Positions 11,518-25,600 of a stretch of DNA of 64,000 nucleotides are shown here, one piece after another. The stretch's first letter is position 1; each line of letters opens with the position of its first letter. This DNA is from Lethocerus indicus. Taxonomy: Eukaryota > Arthropoda > Insecta > Hemiptera > Belostomatidae. A program made the translations under genes and the position numbers. The stretch covers positions 18,937,333-19,001,332 of the forward strand of contig JACDQD010000011.1 of the NCBI GenBank assembly GCA_019843655.1. Reading direction: 5' to 3'. The notes beneath the pieces were generated by a model. The model had not been told where the DNA came from and did no database searches. It saw only the letters and a list, made by a program, of their open reading frames with translations.

Positions 11518-14500
11518 GGCTACGAACAACAAAGGCGACAATCGATTGTCGTCGTCGACGGTCGAACAAAGACTCCGGCGATGTCGAAACAGATATAATA
11601 TACCCTCGAATAGTTCAACGACGAGAAACAATTCAATTGTATTTAATTTTTAGCCTCAAACTTTCCAGTTTAAGCCGTAAGACAGACACACAAAAAAAAA
11701 GATATCTGTCTGTCTGTCCGTATAATGTTGATAACAACATTTTAGGTTTGATATTCACGAGGAAAACAGTTTCCCGGCGCCCAATATCAGTACTGTGAAA
11801 TTGTCTCGTTTCCCGTCGATAAAGTTTACTTTCGGATTTTTTATTTTTTATAGAATTCAAAATTATACGATCCTTCGTATTGAAAATCTGTGTCTGTCAA
11901 TGTTTAACGTCTGTAAATATTTTTCGAAAAATTGCATCACCTCATCCCGACTATTGCAGCTCGAGTTGGGGTGCAACTCGATTGAAGAAAAGCTTTAAAT
12001 CTTTTCTGAAACTGAAATTTTTTCGATAAATGCAGTTTTTCCTGCTCTCGTTCCTGTTCATATTTCTGTTTTTTTTTTTTAATTATGCCCCTAAATCGGT
12101 GCCAAGTTTCGAAATCGGAGTCACGAGGAATCGTTTCTCGGAAAACAATTGAAATGTTCGTGGGGCGGTTTGGGGGTTGGGAGGGGGGGTGAAATGAGGA
12201 AAAGCGCCTTTCGAAATGTTGGAAAACAAATTCTCGAAAATATATTTTATGTTTCTCGATACAATGTCCTCCCACGACAAGACACTATGGTTCGCACAAG
12301 AGATGATAGATTTTTGAATTGTTTTAGCTCTTATGATATACCCTCATTTAATCTTTCAAGAAGAACGAGCGTTTCGGCCGTCTTCAGTAGAATCCCGCCC
12401 GACTTCGAGTAAAAGTCTTTGTCATGATGAAGGTTGACGTAGCGCGTAGTACGCCGTATAATTAATATTGTGTTACTGAGACTAAATGTTGCAGTTAAGG
12501 AGCTCATAAACGAAATTCGATTCTGCCTTCAGTTAGGCGAAAACCATAAATAATGGATCGCGAAGAACTTTTCGCATCAGATACGTTGAATCTTCTGCCA
12601 ACTTCTGTCAAATCTTTAATAATTGGCGGCGAAAATTCTCCCGTCTGAAATTCGGTCCGGATTCGATTATCCGTTTTTTCTTCCAATAAGTTCCGAGACG
12701 CGAACAGAAAAGCAGAATCTGGAAGGTATAAAATGAACTGACCAAATGTGAGCTTTCCTTGTTTTCCCCTGTAGAGACTGAGTACGCGACGAGGCTGAAC
12801 GACGTCCTGACTGCCATGAGTTGCCTTGGACAGTTCACCAACGCCAGGATGGAGTTCGCCAAGCCCCAGCACAAGAAAAGTAGGTTTCCAACATATTTTA
12901 TACACATTTTTCTATAAAAAAAAAAATATAGATTCTACGAACGATTTTCGGCACGAAAATCGTTCGTTGTGCATGTGTAGAGGTTTGAGGGCCGGCTTTA
13001 TCTATTTATTTATTATTTCCCACCCCCAACCTGCTACGATCGAACTAAAGTTGCGCGTCGACTTACTAGAAATTCTCCGAATTCGGTTTCGACTCGGAAC
13101 CGAATCGTCGATCTGGGTGCGGTAAACCGATACCGGTCTAGTTCGAAATGGGCCGAATAGCCTCAATTTCCGTCGATTTTCGTCCACCACTTTCGTCCGA
13201 TAACAGTTCCGCCTGAAGTCTTCTCGAAACAGTAGCGTTGTTGTTGGAACTTTCGCGAAAGTGACCGGCACGAGGGGCGGGAGGGAGAGTGCATATACAA
13301 ACGCATTGGCGCTCTGTGTTTGTGTTCAAGTGCAGAAGTGCAATTGAGGCGTAGCGGACGACGGTATCTGTGTTTATTGCACCGAGGCCGGTTCTCGGAT
13401 CGCGCCCACTTGGGCTAGGTCACGGTCTACACCTTCTCCTTCCACCCTGCACATTGCACATTTACACATTACCACATTATTACATTTGGTCCGCGGTATT
13501 TCTGTCTCCTCTCGCCGGTTCGGTCTTTCGCTAGACCGGTTTGTCGGCCGCTCGCCATCTTCAGTAGCGCCCTGTGTCATCAGTCACTGTTGTGGCACTT
13601 TTTTGGGGCATCCCCACTGCCCACTGTCGCTCTCATTTGTACTGTTGTCAAGTTTCTTCACTTCACACAGTACAAGTGAAAATAACATGTGACCGGTGGC
13701 GAGCGGCCGAAACCGGTCTAGCGACATAGACCGAACCGGCGATAAGAGACAGAAACACCTACGGTATTCCGTAACCCCTTCCAGACCACAAAACAGGTAT
13801 ATTAAACTAATTACACATTAAACGCTTCTATTACAGACAGCATTAAAAACTATTACCGTTTTAAAACACCTTCCTCCGGGGAGGGTTTTTTTTGCAATTT
13901 TATTACAGATTTCTATTACTCGGAATATTACGCAAAAATAAAACGCGCAAACTGCGAGAACTAACCAGGAGAAAACCGAATAAAACGTATGAAATTCTGC
14001 ATATTTGTCCAATATGCACTGCGTTGTATATGAAAAAATAATTTCACGTCAAAACCTGAAATACGCGTTATCGCCAGAGTGGCCGAGTTATAAGAATTTG
14101 CCTCGTCGGGTTTTAACAGGTCTTACTTTGAATATATATATAGCATTTTTATTGTCTATAAAACGGTTTTCGGCGGTATTTACTCTGAAATATAGCTTTG
14201 TTTTTAGTCTTCAGTAGTTTTTCGACCCTACCGGCCGGGCAGCCCCCATCGACAGTATTCAATAGATAATTGGATTATTCAAATTTATTATCCGTCCTTT
14301 CGTTAAGAATAAATTATTATAACTCGTGATGAGCACTGTGGGCCTGGCTGTTACGCTATATTCAGTCGGTTATAGTTATAGTTTCCATCTAAAAAATATG
14401 GAAAAATTATACATGATGTAAAATCCACTCGCAGAATGGCCGGAGTATAAGAATTTCTCCCTTTAGGTGTTTCAGTAGGTCGGTACTTTGAAATATAGCA

Positions 14501-17500
14501 CTTTTATTGTTTATGCCGGATATCATAGTACCTGTTGGCTGTACCTGTTCCCGTCGTCAGTAGGCACTGGGTGTGTAGATTTTTACAGTCTGGAATATGT
14601 CTGAAATATCGTAGTTTTCTCCGGTTCTTCAGTTGGCAGACCGGTTTGACATCCCGCCCGACTCTCGCCGCCGCCGCCGCCTCCCGAAACCGGTCTGGAG
14701 CTAACTTAACCAGGCCCTGAGAGCCGGGGCGATGTCTAGAAAGTGGTGGCGCTTTTCGCGTTTTTCCCCATTCTTCTCGCCTCCGGATCGGAGCGTAAAC
14801 TTAAACTACTTTGTACGGTCAGTTGTTTAGTTCAGGAACAGTTTTACTGCCGGCCTAATATCCGGCCCAGCCGGTCTGTTTGGACGAGTTTTGACGTTTC
14901 CGTCACGGGTTTTTAAAACGGTCGTAAAAAGTCTGGGCGAGGAGGGGGGAGCGGGGGGGGAGGGGTAAAAGGAAAATTCTGGGCCTAATAAAACTGTCCG
15001 AGTGAAAACGGGGAAGGAAAAGTGTCCGGCCTCACGAGGGGAAGGACAGAGGGGGGGGTAATGCCTAGACAGGTATTAGGGGTCCGTCCCCGTCTGAATA
15101 AGAACACACATTAAATCAGCCCTAAACCCTTTTTTCTGATAATAAATCCAAAATATCCGTTGCGGTGGACCGTGACCCACATCTCTGAACCCGTAATGAA
15201 TAATCGCCGAATTATATAACTACCCCTTTGCACGACGAGGAGCAGCCCCCTCCCAACCAATTCCCTTTGGAGGGTTTGGAGCTTGAGAATAACTCGAAAA
15301 TAAACCGATCGATCGTTTGGCCACCAACGCATCGGATCGCTGCTAATTGTGTAATAAAAACAACTTTATTAGTACGTTCGCGTTTGGCTATTTAATGGGG
15401 AACGCTAAAAAAATACTGAAAATTGATGTCAGGCTTAGAATTGGATGAAAGGAAGTCAGTTTTGAACTGGTATTTTAAGTACGAAAACATACCGACTGAA
15501 CACGTTGCAGTCAGTAGTTCATGCTGCAGTTGGCCGGCATCGTTTGTGCGTGAATTTTAATAATAATGACCGTTTCGAACACCTACAGTGTGTGATATAT
15601 CTTTAAGTCGGGACTTTAAGCTACACTTTCACCAAAAATGAGACACAACTTCGTCAATCAGTCTGCAAGTTATGGACTGTTGAACGGTGGATACATTTTT
15701 TTGCCTTTCGTCTGCTTTAAATCGATTAATGAAGTGTTGTTTAATGACGGAGAAACCTAAGTTGTCTACATATTATATAAATTGAGGTGAATACGAGTAT
15801 TGTGGGTAGCGAAAAATTTGAATTATTTCATAAATAAAATTTTCGAAAAAGAGGATTTTTTTCTGACCGACCGTTAATCGTCAATATCTTACAATCAATC
15901 GGTGGGTCACGATAGCGTCTTCTTCGAGAACGGGTCATGAGGGGGTGGGGAGTACCGTTAGTTGGTTGTTACATCGTATAAGTCACGCGCCAATCTTATA
16001 TATCATCCTCCTAATCTTCGATCACAGTTTTATTCTGTTATTATTTTTTTGTCCTGTGTTTGTGGTCGAAGGGGTTGGGCGATCATCCCTACACTGTTGT
16101 ACCCCCCCCCCACCAAGTCGAAATGTCGAGATACGCGGAAGCTTATACCCCAAATTGGCCGTAGTCGTCGTAAATCATCCCCCGGTAGAAAAATACCAGG
16201 TAGCCGATAACAATTATTATTGTTGTGCCAATACATTGGGGTGAGGGAGGGAGGGCCAGTTGTAATAAAATGGGCCGTAAAACTGTAAACGACGACCGAC
16301 TTTCCCCCCCGGCCATCTTCACGCTGAAGTTTCCCTTCGGTGACGCGGCTTTCTGACGTCTCGGCGTTATCGGTACTTTCAGGTCAGGGTGTTCGAGTAA
16401 ATTTATCAGAAACATAAATAAATATTTAAACATACCCCTGTTTTTGTCCGCGAGCGGTTTGAATACCGTAGATTCTGTGGCAGAAACGCACGAAATCTAC
16501 GTTATAAATAAATACAGAGGGGGTCGAAAAAAAAATGTATCCACCGTTTGACAGTCCATAACTTGAAAACTAATTGACGGAATTGTGTCTCATTTTTGGT
16601 GAAAGTGTAGCTTAAAGTCCAACTTAAAGATATCATAGCTGTAGGTGTTAATCGGATAGCGTAATAAAAAAAAATTACTAATTCTTATTTTATGCAGACG
16701 GCAATGTCGTCTCATTAACATAGGCATCTAAATATCGATTGTAATAACATATTTCGTTTAACATACCTGTTTTGTGGTCTGCTGGAATACCGTAGAGTAT
16801 TTCGTGTGTTTCTGTACAAAATTGACAGTGACAGTGCAGCGATGACGCCCCCGAAAAGTGTGACTAATACCGCTACTGAAGACGGCGAACGGCCGCGCGA
16901 AACCGGTCCGGCGAAAGACAGAAACACGCTAAATCTACGGTATTTATTTCGCGAATCCGTTGAATTTTTGTCAGCGCTGTAAAACTATGGCTTATGATAC
17001 TTCAGCTTTATGGCTTAATTTGACGTCAGAATTTTTTTTTAAGTTTAACAGTTAGGCTTTAAATTTAGGACGGTGTTGTCCACCATTTACGTGTAAGAGA
17101 CGCCCAAATTATTAGGGGTTTTTTTTTCTTTTTCCTGCGGTATTTTTTATATCGCCCAACCTGGCGTTAACTTTCCCTGCACGGCCGAATAACAATATCT
17201 GTACGCAATAAACGGTGAAGTCCCGTTAAGGGGTTGTCCTCCTCCTCCTCCTCCTCCTCCTTCCTCGTAGAAAGTGCCCTATTTCGTACCCGACCGAAAG
17301 GGTAAGTAAATTGGGGTTGCGGACGGCGCGCTGTCAACCCGTTGTCACTAATAAAGCTAACAGTAACGGGACTGGGGCTTCAGTGCGTAGAAACCGGTCT
17401 GGTATAACGTTCAACTTGTAAATTCTGTTCTGAAATTGTTATTTTTGAAATTTCTAGACCGATTTCCTTGCAATTCGAGGTTTTCATATATAATGATATT

Positions 17501-20500
17501 GCAAACCTTCGTGAGGGCCGGAAAATAAAACTGAATTAAACCGGTCTAAATTTTATATATTCCGTTCGGAAATACCCCGTCGGCGGTGCACGGTCATTGT
17601 GAAGTCCCGACTTCGAACTTTGGACAATTGAAGTTTCGGTCTGACGTCCGTTCCGGATATCCGTTGGGGCGTTCCGCGAAATTTCGTAACTCGGGTTTTC
17701 CTAGACCGTTTTCTGTAAATTTCGTATTCTCAGTTGTATAAGCTTAGCTTACCCGACAGAGAGATACCGACGAATACAGTTAAGGCCGAAAATTAATCTC
17801 GAATTATCTAATATTTTCCACTCTGAAAAATGGTAACAATTTCGTTTCCAACGATTTCGTGTCCCGTCGCGAGTCTAATTTATTTATTTCCAATTACGTG
17901 ACGACGTGTTTCGAGACGGATCCGTTCGATAGAGCCGACCTCCGAACGGGGCGGATATCTTTATTGTTTTAACGGTCCCGGGCTGGAAAAAAATAAATTA
18001 AAAAAAATAAAAAATAAAATAAAAAGGAATGCTTTTCACAGACCGAGCCGACTCGATGATCTTATCCGGCGATCTTCTGGGGTCGCGATCGTTCGATTAA
18101 AACGTGGAACGATCGCTCGAATTTCGATTTAAACAATTGTTTTCTGGGGCCGATTGGCGAAACGTCCGAAGCTACCGACAAACTTTCGACGGAGTTTCGA
18201 CAATTTTCGGCACAGTTCTTTGGAGCGTTCGAAACGCACGAGATTACATAACGGTGGGACTCGGGGATATCCTAATAAAAACCGTATCAGTTTTATATAC
18301 ATCTGGAGGAGGAGGAGGAGGAGGAGGAGGAGGAGGAGGAGGAGGAGGAGGAGGAGGAGGAGGAGGAGGAGGAGGAGGAGTGTGATAACCTTACTCTAAT
18401 GAACAGTTCCTGTTTGTGGAGAGCATTTTATGTTTTATTTCATTTTTTTTTTTCGAAACCCGAGATTAATTTCTAAACGAGTTATTGATAAAATACGGAA
18501 TCGGGAAAAAAAGAAAGAAATGGATATATAATATAGATTGTCCACCGGAGGAAAGAATGACCGTTTAAAGGTTACCCGAAAAGCTGCCAATTTTCGGCGG
18601 ACGATATCGTAAAAAAAAAACGCGGTTTCGCAACGCAATCGATTATTTTTTTTTCCCCCATTTTCATCGCGAGATAAAAATAATCGGGTAGAGTTTTTCG
18701 AAACACCTTACGTACGTATTCGATTAGAAATCGAACCGAATTCCGGTTGGCGGTGAGATAAATATTTTCGGCGGACGGAATAAATTTTTTTTTTTTTTAG
18801 CGATACAATACAAAAAACGCACTCTCGGTAATACTTTTTGTTATAACGGCGGTGTCGATAAGAGAGAGCTGTCACGAGTTGGAAAAAAATTGAAACGATT
18901 AATATTGATCGGTGATGGGGGTAAAAAAAATGTTCGAAGATAGCGACAAATATCGATATTTAGAATAGAAAAAAAAACCGCTGATGGCGGAAAGAATCCA
19001 CACTTGAAACTATAAATTCGACTCGCGTCAGGTTCCGACATTTTATTCTATAATCACCAGTATTACTTACTATTTCCTACGATATTGTCCAATTTCCAAA
19101 TCGTGGCCCGAGTAAATTGAAAATTTAAAAAATTAATGCCAGTAGCGTTATTTTTAAACCTGTATTACGGTATTTTATGGGAACGAATATATTTCGGGTG
19201 TCCAATCTATAAATGACAAATACCCGTTTATCTTATCGGTTATTCTAGTCTATAGTCCTGTAGTGTTCTAATCTCAAACACCCCCCAACCCCCCATCCCA
19301 CCCCCTCGCTTCTCATAACACACCGCTACGAGATACCGTAGATATTTCGTGGCGTTTTTTCGGCCTCTCGCCGTCTTCGGTAGCGGCCGTCTTCAGTGCC
19401 AAAAATGACTACTGAAGACTTTGGGCGAGCGACCGAAAAAGACAGAACCGGCGAGAGAGGAGGCTTTCTCTCTCTCTCTTTTATTGTTACAACCGTAGAA
19501 TGGATACAACAAGCGACATTGATAGGGGTAATTCTTTTTTTTTTTGTCCTTAATATTTTTGACTGTAAAGTTTGGATTCTGTGGATATTTGTCGGTTTGG
19601 CCGAACCGTCCGTGCTTCCAGATCGGTTTAAGTACAGTGTCGAGCTTAATTTTGGATCTATTGTCCAGTAATCTATGTATAGTCTTTTTAGTTTTACGCA
19701 TTTCTGTCTGTATAGAGGCCCGGGTATTTTACCTAATCCGCCGTAGAGAGGAGACAGAAATACACGGAACATATATTCTGGTATATTACGGTCGATAGCT
19801 CATATTGTATTGTATATTGTAGAGGGATTGAGACATATTTTAGCGTACCGTCGGTTCAACAGACTGACGATAACTCCCCCCCCGGGGTAGGTTTTTTTTT
19901 CTTTTTTCTCATTTATTGTTACAGTCACGACTACAATTTTTTTTTAATATTTTATCTAGTGACACTGCTCTCACATGACACTCACTCAGGTCGTAAGGAA
20001 ATCGCGCGGCCATTTCCGGGATTTTCGGGAAGACGAAGCGAGGAAAGTTGTCAAATTAACGGAAGGATTTGTACCGGGAAGCCGCTAATTCTCGAAAGAA
20101 CGGGACTTTTAGGTCGTCGCGAATTATTCCGTTATAAGACGTACGTTGGGGCGTCGGTAATTTTTCGAAGGATTACGGATTTCGAGGATTGGAGAGAATT
20201 AGACGGCTCGGTAAATTAATAATTTCTTCGAGAGTCTATAGTTTTGATCTGTAGTCTAGCAGTCTCAGTACTAATCTGTAGCGTCGTTTCCGGTTAAGCG
20301 CTCGATTTTTCAATTGGGAGTTGGGACCGGTTTCAGGAAAACGGGGTGGACGAGTCGCTATTCTCGAAGTAAAAGTAACGCGAAAACTTTCCACGAGTTG
20401 GGGAGGAGGGTGTGTTTTGCAGGAATGTTATATTTCTGACCGTAAAATCCCCGACACCAATCCTCAAGTTGTTCAAATTGCCGTTGCCCTCCGAATCCGC

Positions 20501-22595
20501 ACTTGGTCAGTCCATTTCGTCTCGTTTAAGCGTCCACTGGATGGGGTGGGGTGGTTATTTATCGAGTAACAGACCGCAATTGTTACCTATAACTGGCCGG
20601 ACAGTTGATTGTACAATAAATGAAGTTAAATGAAAAAAAACCGTTGGTTCAGTCTGGGCCGAGAGGGTTGTAGCTGGTGGGGGTGGGGGAAGCCGGCTAG
20701 CGGTCTAGAGAGCGGTATTTTGAAAAAGTGATAGTGACTACGGCGTTGTGGCGTGCGTGCGCTGTTGATGGCGGGGTCGCCGGTGCCTGGGGGAGGGATG
20801 GATGGAGGGGCGGGAGAGGGTGGGGTGGGGGTTGGGTATCGTGTCGGCCGGCGGGAGGGGGGTGTTGCCGACGACTATTGCCGAGTGTTGCCGAACTGTG
20901 GCGGTGGGACGGTCTGGGCCGCCAGTCAGTCACTGGGACAAACTAGTCCTCAGACCGACGCCCGACGCTACGCCACACCCGACTCCGTCTCTATTTCTCT
21001 TTTTTCTATTTCTCTCTCGTCTATCCTGTTATCCTACCCCCTGCCACCCCCCCCCACCCCCAGAATCTATCCCTCTTTCTCTCTCTCTTTCGGCATCCTC
21101 CAGAATTACCGGTCTATCACCGTCCGTCCGTCCGCCGTCGTCGTCGTCGTCAACCCCGTTTTCGGTCGCCCCCGCCCCGCCCCCGCCGTTACATGTGACC
21201 GGGGTGGATAACACTGCGCTGCGTTGTCATCCCAGCCGCCTCCAAGTGACCGACGGCATCCTCAACGCCCCGCCGATGATGGATGGAACAATCGCCTGTG
21301 AGGTCGTCGACGTGAAGTGAATTTTTTTTTTAAAAATTTAGTGGTGTGTTCTATCTGTACCGCTGCCGTTTTCGGGATTGTTACCGAAAGTTTTCGCGAC
21401 CACCAAAAAAAAAACCGAAACAAAAACTATGGTAAATATGGATGTGGAAAACGGTCCTCTGGACCTTTCGGCCGGTTCCAGCCGGCTGAAATACGAGTAC
21501 TGTTCGTCGGATTCGGACGATTCGGACGGACAGAGCGGCCTCCAGGACCCCTACTGTAAGGCCTACAAGAAATCCCTCATGAAGAGATACCGTAAGTCAG
21601 ATTTAATTTTTTTTTATATGTACGTATAGAAATTTGAAACTTCGTCCCCCCCCCCCCAACAATCGCCTATAAGAGTTTACTTTTTTTTAGAGACGGTTAG
21701 GCAGTACCGCAATACGCGACCACTTTTCCTCCTGCCAATTTGCCATGCCCCACTTAGCCAATCTTTCCTCACTCACTCTCCCTCTCTCTCTCTCCCTCCC
21801 TCCCTCCTTCGCCTCTCTCTCTCTCTCTATATATCTCTCTCCTCAGAACGTACTTATTTCCCCCGACCGAATGGCCAAAAGAAGACCGGTGTAATTTCCC
21901 GTCCCCGGACGACGGGTGTTTGCACTTTGGCGGCGCGCGTCCTTGGGTTTCGTCAACGCTTCCGTTATTTGTACGGACCGTACGGACGCTTTTCAGCCGC
22001 CGTCGGTAGAATTTTATTGACAGTACCGTTGATACCAGACGGTCAACGGTCAAAAACTCCTGTTTTTTTTTCGATTAGCGAACGCGTGGAAACGTCACAA
22101 TCACCGCAACACGCATTCTTTCGGAATGCGGATGCGCGAGAGTCGGAGAAGAAGGAAACCGGTCTTTTTCTGTTATCTCGTTTTTTTTTTTTGTAATTTT
22201 GTCGCTCATCGGCCGATAGCCGTAACTCGTTTCCAGTTGACAAAAGAATTGTCATTTTTTTTCGTCGTCGTCCCCCCGCCGGCAGATTAAGATTATTTCT
22301 TTTCGTTTAGCGAGTTTTGTCGGTATTTTCGAAAAGACCGTAATTTTTCCCCGTCCGAGAATGTTGTGTGAGGGCGTTGAGGAATGAAAAAAAAAAGAAA
22401 AAGAAAAGATGTTCGAGAAACGGAAGTTGTGACTTAGAATTCCGTTGGTGTAGGAGGCCCCCCCCCTCCACCCCCGACACCACTCTGGTCTACTCTCTCT
22501 TTCTACTACCGGTCTATTTCTGTCCGGATTATTCCTACTTGTTTATCGTTCGGTTCCCGCTTTAGTCTCGTTCCTTTTGGCGAAAGAAATTGTCG

Positions 22596-22643
<48 letters not shown>

Positions 22644-25600
22644 AGGAGGGGTGACGTCAGAGTCAGACCGACCTTGAGATCGGTCAAGCCCACTTCCGTG
22701 AGGTTTTCCCTTTCGCGGCAGTGCGCCTGTCCGGCCGAAGTGAAAAAAAAAAAAAAATGAAAATAGAAAAAGGAAAAATAGAAACGGCGCGCGAACGCAT
22801 CTGGCAATAGACGGGCGGTGGTCTATTCCCGCGTCTTTGAACCGCGAAAAAACCATCAGTAGAGCGCTCGGAACGTACAAATCCGTCCTCCGGCTCGGTA
22901 CCTTACCGATTACATTTTTTTTTAATTTACAGCGTAAATATTAATCGGCGCATTACCGCCGGGTGTCCATGTTCAGTTGTCTCCCCTCAATTTCCATCGA
23001 CGCCCCCACCCCCGACTAGGGCCGTCCAATCGGGGTGCTCTTCGGCGGGGACAATAATAGAAACCGGTCCGTCCGCCCCCGACCTATGACCGGGCGTACC
23101 GCGTACGAATTGTAAAATACCGGACGCGAATGGCCGCCAGAATTCAATATGTACGGGCACTTTCGGTACTTTGCCCCCCACCCCCCTAGACAAACTGCCG
23201 CGGTTTTTCCGCGAGGGATGTTTTCTTTTTTTGGTCCGAAACAATTCAATCCTCTTTACAAAACAATCCGTGACTGGGCACCAAACCGCAGAACGGTACA
23301 ACAACTGGGCTATGGGGTACCGTTAACCGGTCTTAGATTTGATGCGTCCGTCGTCTTCCCCCCCCCCCCACCCCCCCCCCCCGTCATCGTTTAATCTCGT
23401 GCACTCCGCTCTCCGTTTTACAATTCTCCGTCTGGAAAAATAACACGGCCGCCTACCTGATTCCCCTATCTAGATTAGCCCGACAATCCAACACCCCCCG
23501 GATACTGCAGATCGCGAAGAAAAATATCGCTTTTTTTAAATATATATATATATATATCTCAAGAAATAACCACGGATTGGAGTCAACCGTAAACTCCTCC
23601 TCGTCCAGTAGTTGGAGAAATAGATGAGAACATTTGAAATATCTTAAAATATACCCGCCTATTTATCACTAGCCCTCGCCTAAAATATCCGTAACAATTT
23701 CTTCTATAATAAATTTATTCGTTTTTAAATTTCTATTAGAGTGATATTTGGCTTTAAGGCCGACGAAAATGGAAAAAAAAAACATTTCCAAAAGGCCATC
23801 CCCCCCCTCCCTAGTGGGGCTAGGGAAATGTATTGAGTAAGTAGGCCGTGTAAGAAAACTGTTGGATGTAATAGGCGGATCATAAAATTAGAAATCCACC
23901 TTGTTTTGATGCTACTAGTAGTAGTACTGGTACTACTACTGCTATTATATTACCTACTCCACTGTACCGGTGGTGGTACTAATAGTAGTTGGTCGGGGGG
24001 GCGTCAGTGTAGAGAAAGTGGGTCATCCGCCACAATGGGATGGGATCTCTTCGCTTCCTCCTCCTCCTCCTCCTCCTCCTCTCTTTTATACCTGTTTCGT
24101 CGGTTGGGGGAAAAAAAAAAAAAAGTTTTTTTTTGTCAGTCCCAGCGGTAATCCTGCCCTCCCTTCCCCTTCTTACGGGTTTTCAGACTTACGGTTAACC
24201 TGTTTTTCTTTTTATCTCTCTCTCTCTCTCTCTCTCTCTATTTTCCTAAGCCACCGAACGTCCAAAAGAGACAGACGACAAAATTTCCTTCTTTCGTCTC
24301 GGAATTTCAATTGGGAATTTAATTCGTATCGTCCGACTAAACTTTTGTCAACCCGCCAAAAATGCATACAACTAAGTGAGGCGAGTCGTCGTCGACTACT
24401 GAAGACGCGGACTGTCTGTCGCTTTTCGTGCCTGTTAACTCGAAATTGGGTAGATTTGAAACTTTAAATCGTTGAAAAGGACAGTGGGATATGGAACGGG
24501 TTTAAACATTTTCGAGACTTGCTTCTTAAAGACCCCGAAGTAGGTTAAGGTCGGAAAGGGAGTGAGAGTAGTTGAGGTGATGGGGGTGGGTGGGGGGCGC
24601 CCTGCTGGCCACTTACTATATTTAGAACTTCTTATAATTCCCCAGGAGCGACAGATTAGAACTGGGACTTGTTGCGAAACAGTTTCAAAATATATATCCC
24701 CACCCCCCCACCCCCCCCAAAAAAAAAAAAAACATTTTGATGTATTTACGTTCCGGCCTTTTTATATATTTATTATTTCTTTTTGGCTCGGCCAAATTGA
24801 AATTTTATCAGCCTTCAAAATCCGTGCCCTAGAATAATCTCCCTGTACAGAGTTGGGTCGATGGAACTTATTTATTTTCCAGTACGGAAATGTCCCTAAT
24901 TCGAGAGTTAGTCAGACGGGCCGGTGAAAGCCGGACCTAGAGGGCCGCCCCCCACCCCCACCCCGGCCATTATTTCCTGTTTGGGGAAATGACGTCCCGT
25001 CCGAAGGCACGCCACTTAGTCATCGCCTCTCGGCCGGTCTATTTACAGACCGGCGTTCTCGGAAGACCTAGGGGACGTTCCGGTCTTAATTTCTTATCTC
25101 CGTTTCCGTCGTATCCATCGGATTCCCCACTTATCACCCTGTTTTTATCTCTACGCACTTTTCTATTGACGAGGTCCCCCTACTGTCCGACTCTCTTGTG
25201 GCCGGTTTCCACTGTCTTCGCGCCGATTCAAATATCGGATACTGGGAGGAGAAGAGATGAAACGAATGACGGTGGCGAAAACAAAAAGTGTGGAAAGTGT
25301 CGGCCGTTCGCCGAATGGGAACGCGGGAGAGAGCAATTAAACGATCGCTCATCAATGAAAGGACTTTCTTCAGCCGTGAAAGACGCTTTTCACTGGCTCT
25401 GAAAGAAGAGGAGTATAATAAGAAAATAATAAAAAAGGGAATTAGAAAAAAGAAAGAAACGAGTATATAAGAAGGAGCTCTCTCTCTCTCTCTAAAGTTA
25501 AAGTGGCGCTATCGGAGACCGACCTTGGTTTGGTCGGACGAGCACCGGCTTCCCACTTTCTTCCTTTCTTCACTTGTCCCGCACTCTTTTATTCCCCAAT

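Larger units (their letters stand above)
8618..12774 (+). other. Intron or intergenic stretch between two candidate exons
   Basis: No gene is supported. It holds a full-length family A MITE at 8799-9085 and a trinucleotide repeat near 11478. A small family A core fragment (TTTCGGCCGTCTTCAGTAG) lies near 12371. Open frames here, including the 152-codon frame from 9010, overlap the MITE and look like chance. Confidence 0.5.
12880..21428 (+). other. Long non-coding stretch (E74 intron or upstream DNA), repeat-rich
   Basis: I see no supported exon. The stretch contains family A MITE copies (13486, 16433, 16762, 19329), family B pieces (15433, 16515), a diverged duplication (14071 and 14430), a GGA microsatellite (18305), a CTC run near 17237-17262 and one family C copy (20005). 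The last 700 bp become GC-rich just before the ATG exon at 21429. Confidence 0.5.

Noticed and set aside
14071..14150. tRNA gene suggested by a GTGGCCGAGTT A-box
   Set aside because: No clear T-arm or B-box and no foldable acceptor stem. At most a SINE relic.
20753..21320. Overlapping 150-170-codon frames in the GC-rich block before the ATG exon
   Set aside because: Composition is low-complexity (G- and P-rich), several frames are open at once as expected in GC-rich DNA, and there is no splice support. More likely promoter or UTR.
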